49,176 nucleotides of DNA from Eximiradius proteiniborus (GTDB lineage: Bacteria > Bacteroidota > Ignavibacteria > Kapaibacteriales > UBA2268). Numbering within the stretch: the stretch's first letter is position 1; each line of letters starts with the position of its first letter. The notes under the pieces were generated by a model. It saw only the letters and a program-made list of their open reading frames with translations. It was not told the DNA's origin and did no database searches. The translations under genes and the position numbers were made by a program. Positions 38,957 through 46,419 of this stretch are shown here, piece by piece. The stretch lies in contig JAOAGZ010000010.1 of the NCBI GenBank assembly GCA_026415495.1, forward strand, positions 1-49,176. The letters run 5' to 3'.

Positions 38957-38970
38957 TTAGCGGTAATGGC
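38956..38970. repeat. Cassette-left terminal inverted repeat (R'-like, GTTAGCGGTAATGGC)
   Basis: 14/15 complementary to 40963-40977 (GCCACTACCGCTAAC). Confidence 0.88.
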
Positions 38971-39035
38971 ATAAAAATACCGAATTAACAGAATTTGAAA
39001 AGATTTTTGTGTTTTTGCTAAGAGGAATTCAAAAA

Positions 39036-40331
39036 ATGAGCACACATCATAAAGTAATTCTTGGTGATAGTAGACAAATGGTTGAAGTGCCAGACAATTC
39101 AGTACATTTAATAATTACTTCGCCACCTTACTGGCAATTAAAAGATTATGGTTCAGAAAAGCAAATTGGATTTCATGAAAATTATGAAAACTACATCAAT
39201 AACTTAAATTTGGTGTGGAAAGAATGCTATCGAGTTCTTTGTAATGGATGTAGACTGTGCGTAAATATTGGTGACCAATTTGCCCGTTCAGTTTATTATG
39301 GCCGCTATAAAGTTATTCCTATTCGTGAAGAAATAATCAAATTCTGTGAAACAATAGGATTTGATTATATGGGTGCTATTATCTGGCAAAAAGTTACGAC
39401 TTCAAATACAACAGGTGGTGGAGTTCAAATGGGTTCCTATCCTTACCCTAGAAATGGCATTTTAAAATTAGATTACGAATTCATTCTCATTTTTAAAAAA
39501 TTAGGCGATAGTCCTAAACCAACGAAAGAACAAAAGGAACTTTCTAAAATGTCCGCAGAAGAATGGAATACATTTTTTGCAGGCCATTGGAATTTCCCTG
39601 GCGAAAGACAAACTAATCACATAGCAATGTTTCCTGAAGAATTACCACGCAGGTTAATTAAGATGTTTTCTTTTGTTGGAGAAACAGTTCTTGATCCCTT
39701 TGCTGGTAGTGGTACAACCTTACTTGCTTCCAAAAAGCTTAATAGAAATTCTATAGGTTATGAAATCAATCCTGAATTTATTCCAATTATTAAAGACAAA
39801 TTAGAGGCTGATCAACCAGATATACTCGGCACAAAATATGAATTTATAGAACAAAGACAACTTAATTGTAATTTTGAAAACGAAATCCAAAAGTTGCCCT
39901 ATATCTTTAGAGACCCTCACTCTCTTGACAAAAAAATAGATATAAAAAAACTACAATTTGGTTCGAAAATTGATAAAAACAGTTCTGTTAAAAGAGAAGA
40001 ATTATTCACAGTAAAGGAAATTATTAGCCCAGAAAAACTCCGATTGAGTAATGATTTAATAATAAAACTTTTGGGAATAAAACAAGACCTATTAAGTAAC
40101 GGTAAGGCAGTTTCTTTTTTAATTGAAAAAACAAAAGGGAAACGCGTATTCATAAAATATGATAATATAAAATATGATAATGAAAGCAATATTCTTTGCT
40201 ATTTGTATCTTGAAAATAAAACTTTTATTAACGCACACTTGATTAAAAGCGGTTTAGTAAAAGTAGATACTTCATTGGAATACAAATACAAACAAAAATT
40301 TTTAAAATATTTAGGACAAAACAATGGCTAA
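39036..40331 (+). CDS. Beta-class DNA methyltransferase (SPPYW motif; N4-cytosine type, MjaI-like) with C-terminal SNase-like domain
   Basis: 'NSVHLIITSPPYWQLKDYGSEKQIGF' then 'DPFAGSGTTLLASKKLNRNSIGYEINPEF'; C-terminal ~100 aa 'LIIKLLGIKQ..NGKAVSFLIEKTKGKRVFIKYD..KYDNESNILCYLYLENKTFINAHLIKSGLVKVDTSLEYKYKQKFLKYL' resembles thermonuclease folds. Confidence 0.88.
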   Translation: MSTHHKVILGDSRQMVEVPDNSVHLIITSPPYWQLKDYGSEKQIGFHENYENYINNLNLVWKECYRVLCNGCRLCVNIGDQFARSVYYGRYKVIPIREEIIKFCETIGFDYMGAIIWQKVTTSNTTGGGVQMGSYPYPRNGILKLDYEFILIFKKLGDSPKPTKEQKELSKMSAEEWNTFFAGHWNFPGERQTNHIAMFPEELPRRLIKMFSFVGETVLDPFAGSGTTLLASKKLNRNSIGYEINPEFIPIIKDKLEADQPDILGTKYEFIEQRQLNCNFENEIQKLPYIFRDPHSLDKKIDIKKLQFGSKIDKNSSVKREELFTVKEIISPEKLRLSNDLIIKLLGIKQDLLSNGKAVSFLIEKTKGKRVFIKYDNIKYDNESNILCYLYLENKTFINAHLIKSGLVKVDTSLEYKYKQKFLKYLGQNNG

Positions 40332-40962
40332 AGAATGGATATTAAATTCAGCGATGAATCGTTTCCAACTCAATTTCAAAAGAAATGTTGGCCCGACTTC
40401 AGAATCCATAAGAAAATGTGCTCCTAAAAATATTGATGAATGGAGAGAATATTATTTCAAAAATGTAAAACCAAAGGAACATATTATTGAACTTGGTAAA
40501 AAACTTTATATCAAAATAACTGAAGTAATTCAAGCAGAAGTAGCTGAAATTACCGAGCAAGATTGTATTGATTATATGATGCAATTAGTAATTGACCGTA
40601 CCTATGAAGGATATATTACAGAAATTTAAACTATATATGGTCAATTACAAAAAATATTAGGAGTTAAAATAGAACCAGCTCCTGACGAGTGGGATAGATT
40701 GTTTAATGTTGATTTCTATATAAAAATCAATGAAAAATACATAGGCTTACAGATAAAACCCGTCAATGCCGGTATTCAATTACCTGAAATATTTAAGGAA
40801 TATAATTTACAGTTTGAATCTCATCAGAAATTTACAGAAGTTTTTGGTGGTAAGGTGTTTTATTTATTCTCAGAAAAAGTAGGAGAACGAAAAGAAATAA
40901 AAAATAAGGAAGTAATTGAGGAGATAAAAGCAGAAATAAAACGACTTGAAAAAATATGGTAA
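40324..40962 (+). pseudogene. MjaI-like type II restriction endonuclease, interrupted by one in-frame TAA
   Basis: Frame 40324-40626 '...IDRTYEGYITEI', stop TAA at 40627-40629, then same frame continues 'TIYGQLQKILGVKIEPAPDEWDRLFNVDFYIKINEKYIGLQIKPV...IKRLEKIW*'; overlaps the MTase stop by 8 nt. Confidence 0.82.
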
Positions 40963-41017
40963 GCCACTACCGCTAACAGCGGCTATACGCCATTAAAACG
41001 TCGCATAGCCGCAAACG
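40963..41017 (+). repeat. Cassette-right attC-like half site (R''-L''-loop-L'-AAAC-G)
   Basis: R'' GCCACTACCGCTAAC 40963-40977; L'' GCGGCTATACG 40979-40989; loop 40990-41001; L' CGCATAGCCGC 41002-41012 (10/11 complementary to L''). Confidence 0.75.
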
Positions 41018-41353
41018 ATAATCAATATTGTCCGGAACGGCGATATTGTGTGGCTTGATTTCAATCCTCAAAGCGGACACGAACAAAAAGGCAGACGACC
41101 TGCAATTGTTATCTCACCTCAAATTTATAATTCTAAGACTGGTCTTGCTTTGTTCTGTCCAATTACAAATCAAATCAAAGTTTATCCTTTCGAAGTGATT
41201 TTGCCAGAAAATCTTCCTGTTACTGGCGTTATTATCTCCGACCAGATTAAAAGTCTTGATTGGAAAGTTAGAAATGCTGAATTCATTGCAAAGGCACCTG
41301 CGGCTGTTCTTATAGAGACTATAAAGAAAGTATCAGCCCTTATTAAAATATAA
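41018..41353 (+). pseudogene. mazF: MazF/PemK-type toxin, separated from its start codon and frameshifted
   Basis: 'GDIVWLDFNPQSGHEQKGRRPAIVISPQIYN...ITNQIKVYPFEV...VTGVIISDQIKSLDWKVRNAEFI' in the 41039-41353 frame; no ATG/GTG start upstream of GDIVW. Frame of 41018-41037 joined to ATG 38950 reads MVDNQYCPE, then 2 nt missing before GDIVW. Confidence 0.82.
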
Positions 41354-41369
41354 TTTTCAATTATATCTT

Positions 41370-41465
41370 GCCAAAGTCAAATCAATGTGCTTCCAGTTGT
41401 CGAAAACGGAAAACTGCTCGGGGACTTATCCGCTTGCACGATATTGTTCGGAGTGGGCAATAAAA
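41370..41465 (+). repeat. Direct repeat copy 2: duplicated kdsD 3'-end fragment
   Basis: GCCAAAGTCAAATCAATGTGCTTCCAGTTGTCGAAAACGGAAAACTGCTCGGGGACTTATCC...GTGGGCAATAAAA; near copy of 38534-38627. Confidence 0.95.
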
Positions 41466-41499
41466 AAAGCCCGCGAAACAATTGCATTTCCGGGCTTTT
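41465..41499. terminator. Hairpin terminator (probable original kdsD terminator, now downstream of the island)
   Basis: AAAGCCCG...CGGGCTTT with U-rich tail on either side of a partly paired loop (CGAAACAATTGCATTTC). Confidence 0.85.
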
Positions 41500-41520
41500 C
41501 TAAAAATTGATAATTCAAAA

Positions 41521-42021
41521 TTATCTGTATCTACGTAAAAATTCTAATCTATCCTGTAATTGAGCAACTGGAACAAGCAGTTGTTCCTTGTCCATTATTG
41601 CTGATTCCTGGCTTGCGAACACAAGTTCATAATCTTTGCTCATAACAATTGCTTCTTCCGGGCACACTTCTTCGCAAAAGCCACAGTAAATACAACGAAG
41701 CATATTAATTTCAAATTTTGCCGGGAAACGCTCTTTGTCGTCTGGTGTTTCTGCGGCTTGCACTTCGATAGCCAAAGCAGGACACACCCGCGAGCAAAGC
41801 CCGCAAGCAACGCATCTTTCTTTGCCGTCTTCTTCGACCAGAACAGGTCGCCCACGATACGAACCCAACGGCTCCCATCTCTCTTCGGGGTATTGGCGTG
41901 TCATCTTCGGTCGGAACATACGTTTCAGAGTAAGCCCCAGCCCTCGGGCAATTTCCGGCAGATAAATCTTCTCCCAGAAATTCATCCTGTTTTTTTCTAT
42001 GTTTTCTGAGTTTATATTCAT
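41521..42021 (-). CDS. nuoI: NADH-quinone oxidoreductase subunit I
   Basis: 166 aa; two 4Fe-4S motifs 'CVACGLCSRVCPALAI' and 'CIYCGFCEEVCPEEAI'. Confidence 0.95.
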   Translation of the reverse strand: MNINSENIEKNRMNFWEKIYLPEIARGLGLTLKRMFRPKMTRQYPEERWEPLGSYRGRPVLVEEDGKERCVACGLCSRVCPALAIEVQAAETPDDKERFPAKFEINMLRCIYCGFCEEVCPEEAIVMSKDYELVFASQESAIMDKEQLLVPVAQLQDRLEFLRRYR

Positions 42022-42033
42022 TTTGATAACTCC

Positions 42034-43077
42034 TTATTTGAAAATAAGTACGCCGATTGAAGTCAAAATTACGTTTAGTATAGATAATGGAAGCAGAACT
42101 TTCCAGCCTAAATTCATCAACTGGTCGTAACGAAAACGTGGAATTGACCAACGCACCCAGATAAAGAACAATACAAATATACCCACTTTTATCATAAATG
42201 TTAAAAATTGTGCTAATGCAAGCCCAACCGAACCTTCCTGCAATCCTAACCATTCGGCAGGGAAAGGAAGTTGCCAGCCGCCAAAATACAGCAATGTGAT
42301 GAATGCAGAAGAAGTTGCCATATTTGCATATTCAGCAAGGAAAAACATTCCGAACTTCATTCCTGAATATTCAGTGTTGTATCCACCTACAAGTTCAGGC
42401 TCGGCTTCGGGCAAATCAAACGGAGCACGGTTTGTTTCGGCAAAAGCTGAAACAAGGAAAATGATAAAACCTAATGGTTGCAGAAATACATTCCATTTCC
42501 ATCCTGCCTGCTGCAAAACAATATCGTTAAGCGAAAATGAACTGCTGATGAGAACTACTCCAATTAGCGACAGCCCCATCGAAAGCTCGTATGAAATCAT
42601 CTGAGCCGATGAACGCAATCCGCCCATTAATGAATATTTGTTGTTGCTCGACCAGCCTGCAAGCGTAATTCCATACACTCCAACAGAAGTCATTGCAAGT
42701 ATGAACAAAAAGCCAATATTTACATCAGGTGCTATTCCTAAATAATACTTGACACCATCGATTTCTACGTAATGGGCAAATGGAATAACTGCATAAACGG
42801 CAATCGCTACCCCAAGCGAAATAACAGGGGCAAGCGCGTGAAAAAATTTATCTGCGGCTCGTGGAACAATGTCTTCTTTGAAAAAGAGCTTAAATACATC
42901 CGCAAATGGTTGCAATAACCCGAAGGGTCCCACCCGATTCGGACCAATTCTATCTTGTATTGCTGCAGAGACTTTGCGTTCTAAATATACTGATGCAGCA
43001 GCTCCAAGCAAAACAATATTTAATATTACAAATGCCTTTATCGAAGCTTCTAACAAAATCCAACCTATATTTTCCAT
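42034..43077 (-). CDS. nuoH: NADH-quinone oxidoreductase subunit H
   Basis: 347 aa; 'YLERKVSAAIQDRIGPNRVGPFGLLQPFADVFKLFFKEDI', 'NRAPFDLPEAEPELVGGYNTEYSGMKF'. Confidence 0.97.
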   Translation of the reverse strand: MENIGWILLEASIKAFVILNIVLLGAAASVYLERKVSAAIQDRIGPNRVGPFGLLQPFADVFKLFFKEDIVPRAADKFFHALAPVISLGVAIAVYAVIPFAHYVEIDGVKYYLGIAPDVNIGFLFILAMTSVGVYGITLAGWSSNNKYSLMGGLRSSAQMISYELSMGLSLIGVVLISSSFSLNDIVLQQAGWKWNVFLQPLGFIIFLVSAFAETNRAPFDLPEAEPELVGGYNTEYSGMKFGMFFLAEYANMATSSAFITLLYFGGWQLPFPAEWLGLQEGSVGLALAQFLTFMIKVGIFVLFFIWVRWSIPRFRYDQLMNLGWKVLLPLSILNVILTSIGVLIFK

Positions 43078-43102
43078 AATTATCCAGAAATTAATTCATA
43101 AA

Positions 43103-44887
43103 TCAATTTGGTTTCATATAATGTGATTCATAATTATGAAGCACAGGGTCAGGATTGCTTGATTTTCCAAGTATTATTCCTTGATGCCTTTTGAGTAACC
43201 GGTAGCTCATACCATTGAATGAACCGACATTGTGTGCTATATCGTTAAAAACATCTTCTGATTTGTTGTAGTTGAAATTGACTGAAAAATGCGACGCTAA
43301 TAAACTCAACACTTTCCATGCAGGCCGGCAGTTTCGCAGTTCTTTTTGAGTCCAGCGGTCGTTGGCAGCACCGAATTTGTCCAATCTGCTCATTTTCATC
43401 CCCATACGATGAAGATTTTCCGTTGTTACAAGTGCTGGTTCGAAATACTGAACCCGGTTGTCTATATTGATAAATGTTCCTTCGCTTTCAGCAAAATAAG
43501 AAGATGCAAACACAACATCTGCGATTTCAGTCAGCTTCGAATGGTTGGTGGAATGAATAATTATTGCTTCTGCTTTTTGCAATGCCTGGATATATTTGTC
43601 CTCTAAATCAAAGTCATCGTCCATAATATAAACAAGCTTAATCGAGCCGTTTGTAATATTTTCCGATAATTTTTTCAGAGAAAACTTATCTGATGCCGGC
43701 GATACACCAACACTGCGACATCCGGCAGAATTCGGATTTAAATCATTTGTTCTTAAAAAATCATCCGCAAAAGATTGCTCTATTCTTTCATAAAAATCTA
43801 AATTAACAGATTTTGCTACATTTTTAGCAAATCGGGCAAGCGCATAATTGTTCTCAGTCGAAGAGCGTCCCGAACCGATAAACATCATTTCGGAAGGCTT
43901 ATATTTACGCAATATTGACGCAGCAGTGGAAATTGCTTCGTCCCAGGATACTTCTGTTTGAGTGCCATTTTTCTTTACTGTTGGGCTCACTACTCTATTT
44001 TCATTGATTTTTTTGTAGTACGACAAACGACCGTAGTCGCACATCCAGTATTTATTCACATACATATTTGTCTTTGGCTCAATTCGCAGAATCTCGTTGT
44101 TCCGCACACCAATCTGAATATTGCATCCACGCGAGCAACCCATACAAATTGAGTCGTTAAAGCTCATATCCCACACACGGGATTTAAAGCGGAAGTCGGG
44201 GCTGGTGAGTGCTCCAACCGGACATATATCAATCACATTCATTGAATAATTATTGTCGAATTTTGCCCCGTCCTGCACTTTTATTGTTACGTGGTCTCCG
44301 CGTTGAACGAACGAAAGCACATCTTGTTTGGCAATTTCTTTTGCAAAACGAATACATCTCGAACACGAAATGCACCGTTCAGCATCGAAAAGCACATTAG
44401 GTCCCCACGAGACGCGTTTGTCTTTATGGTTCTTTGTTTCTTCGAACCGACTTTCGCCTCGTGAGTGATTAAAAGCATATTCCTGCAATTTGCATTGCCC
44501 GGCTTCATCGCAAATAGGGCAATCGAGCGGATGATTTATGAGTAAAAATTCCATTACTGCTTCTTGTGCTTTGATTACTTTATTGTGATTGATGCGAACG
44601 TGCATTCCATCTGCAACCTGAGTAGCACAAGCAATTTGAAGCTTCGGCATATAAGAAACGATGATATTGCCGTTGCTATCTGTTTCAAATTCTCCGTTTG
44701 GCAGCCTTTTGGGCAAACCCACTTCGACCAGACACATACGGCAGTTTCCTGCAACTGATAGTTCCGGGTGCCAGCAGAAATGTGGCACATATAATCCGTT
44801 ATCGTATGCTGCTTCAATTATTGTTTTACCGCTTTGCGTTTCTATGCGTTTCCCATCTATATATATATGCGGCATTAAATACTCCAA
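43103..44887 (-). CDS. nuoG: NADH-quinone oxidoreductase subunit G
   Basis: 594 aa; N-terminal 2Fe-2S 'GLYVPHFCWHPELSVAGNCRMCLVEV', 'LINHPLDCPICDEAGQCKLQEYA', 'ERCISCSRCIRFAKEI', 'CMGCSRGCNIQIGVRNNEILRIEP'. Alternative start MPHIYID at 44875. Confidence 0.94.
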   Translation of the reverse strand: MEYLMPHIYIDGKRIETQSGKTIIEAAYDNGLYVPHFCWHPELSVAGNCRMCLVEVGLPKRLPNGEFETDSNGNIIVSYMPKLQIACATQVADGMHVRINHNKVIKAQEAVMEFLLINHPLDCPICDEAGQCKLQEYAFNHSRGESRFEETKNHKDKRVSWGPNVLFDAERCISCSRCIRFAKEIAKQDVLSFVQRGDHVTIKVQDGAKFDNNYSMNVIDICPVGALTSPDFRFKSRVWDMSFNDSICMGCSRGCNIQIGVRNNEILRIEPKTNMYVNKYWMCDYGRLSYYKKINENRVVSPTVKKNGTQTEVSWDEAISTAASILRKYKPSEMMFIGSGRSSTENNYALARFAKNVAKSVNLDFYERIEQSFADDFLRTNDLNPNSAGCRSVGVSPASDKFSLKKLSENITNGSIKLVYIMDDDFDLEDKYIQALQKAEAIIIHSTNHSKLTEIADVVFASSYFAESEGTFINIDNRVQYFEPALVTTENLHRMGMKMSRLDKFGAANDRWTQKELRNCRPAWKVLSLLASHFSVNFNYNKSEDVFNDIAHNVGSFNGMSYRLLKRHQGIILGKSSNPDPVLHNYESHYMKPN

Positions 44888-45006
44888 ATATTAATTATTT
44901 GAAAAACAATAAAAAATATGACGAAAAAACTTTTATATATTTTAGATAAAGCTTGTTTCTTTCTTGCAAATCATTAATTATTTAGGTGAATTCCAATAAT
45001 TGAACT

Positions 45007-46113
45007 CTATCCTTTGAAAATTTGTCCTTTCCAGTGAACTTTTTTGGAAAATAATGTGAAAGGAATTATTAGCTCTATTATTAAGAAAAACAGAATTGAC
45101 GGAATTATATATTTAAGCAATTTGTTTTGTTTGAGCTTAATCGCACTCGGAAAAATTATCGAGAAATCACCCATAAATCTTAACAATAATAGTAATATTG
45201 CAAATATGTAATTTGCTGTGAATAATGACGCTACAATGCCAATCCACATAAGCAAACTCGATAGGACGAAAACAACAGCCTTCCACCCCAGAGTTAGTCC
45301 ACCCATTGCCCAGCGGCGATGCTGACTGATGTATTCTGTGAAAGTTTTGCAAGGTCTTGTAGTTACTGTCCCGTTGATGTCAGTTACATAGTGAAGTGAA
45401 TGTCCGCAATTATGAACAGTTTTCAGCAATGATAGGTCTTCTGTTACCGAAAAAGGAATTTTCTTGTAGCCACCAATTTCTTCATATACTTTTCTTCTGA
45501 CGGAAAGGTTATTGCCGTAACATCCAAGTGGTATATTTAACGCAACTCCTGCCGAAGCCATCGTGTTCATATAAATCCATTCGACAGACTGGATAATATC
45601 AAACAAGCGTTTTCCATCGACCAAAGTAAATGAAGCAACCAAGCCAATATGCTCGTCTTCATAGTTCTTAGCTATAGTTCTGATCCATTCAGGATGCACT
45701 ATGCAATCGGCGTCTGTCATAAGCAAAATTTCACCTTTTGCAACTTCTGCACCGAAATGCAAGGCTCCGGCTTTGCCACGTAAATTTTGCTTTTGTTGTT
45801 CGTCTTTTATGCTCAATACTTTGATATTATCAAATTTTGCAGCAACTTTCTGCATAATCGATAGTGTATTGTCGCTTGAACGGTCGTCGATGGCAATAAT
45901 TTCAAATTTTTCCTTCGGGTAATTGCTCGAGGCAAGCGAAATTAGACATTGCTCAATTGTTTCTTCTTCATTTCGGGCTGGAACAAGCACGCATACGCTT
46001 GGCTCAAATTCACCTTGTCCTATGCTCTTCCTTCTGATTTTGCCTGCTCCTACGAACATAAACAATGTTCGGGCAAGATAGACTACAACGGCTGCAATAA
46101 ATATATATATCAT
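45007..46113 (-). CDS. Glycosyltransferase family 2, membrane-associated
   Basis: 368 aa; 'VCVLVPARNEEETIEQCLISLASSNYPKEKFEIIAIDDRSSDNT', 'MTDADCIVHPEW', 'QHRRWAMGG' (QxxRW-type), TM helices at both ends. Confidence 0.93.
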   Translation of the reverse strand: MIYIFIAAVVVYLARTLFMFVGAGKIRRKSIGQGEFEPSVCVLVPARNEEETIEQCLISLASSNYPKEKFEIIAIDDRSSDNTLSIMQKVAAKFDNIKVLSIKDEQQKQNLRGKAGALHFGAEVAKGEILLMTDADCIVHPEWIRTIAKNYEDEHIGLVASFTLVDGKRLFDIIQSVEWIYMNTMASAGVALNIPLGCYGNNLSVRRKVYEEIGGYKKIPFSVTEDLSLLKTVHNCGHSLHYVTDINGTVTTRPCKTFTEYISQHRRWAMGGLTLGWKAVVFVLSSLLMWIGIVASLFTANYIFAILLLLLRFMGDFSIIFPSAIKLKQNKLLKYIIPSILFFLIIELIIPFTLFSKKVHWKGQIFKG

Positions 46114-46419
46114 ATTTCTTTCTGTTTTTTAACAAAATTAACAATTAAAGGATAATTTTTTGTTAAGATTGAAAGAAAAATAAAAAAATAATTGTAATTA
46201 TTAAATTATTGGAGTGTTAATAATATAATGGGTAAATATTGTTTAATTTTTTAGGTATCAACATTAAATGATTTTTAAATATTCTATGCATTAGAAAAAA
46301 TATTAAGCAAAATATAAAAATTTGTTAATTTTATTTGGGATAGGTTTCTATTTTTATTAAATTAATATAATGAATAGAACTAATTAACCAAATAATTTAT
46401 TAACAAAATTGGACTAGTT

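Larger units (their letters stand above)
38957..41017 (+). mobile_element. Putative integron-type gene cassette (~2061 bp) carrying a restriction-modification pair, inserted in the mazE/mazF overlap
   Basis: Starts TTAGCGGTAATGGC and ends in GCCACTACCGCTAAC-A-GCGGCTATACG-loop-CGCATAGCCGC-AAAC-G. Joining the ends gives a 69-nt attC-like double palindrome; the flanks rejoin a canonical mazE/mazF junction. Confidence 0.72.

Noticed and set aside
40699-40962. Independent 87-aa ORF downstream of the short REase ORF
   Set aside because: It is in the same frame as 40324-40626 and reads as the C-terminal half of the same endonuclease after a single TAA.
38957-41017. Insertion sequence/transposon explanation for the cassette
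   Set aside because: No transposase and no target-site duplication; the inverted arms form a two-arm palindrome only when ends are joined, which fits attC better than simple IS terminal repeats.
41048-41353. Intact MazF toxin from GTG 41048
   Set aside because: It would lack the conserved N-terminal GDIV part of the MazF fold; reconstruction shows the real ATG is at 38950 on the other side of the cassette.
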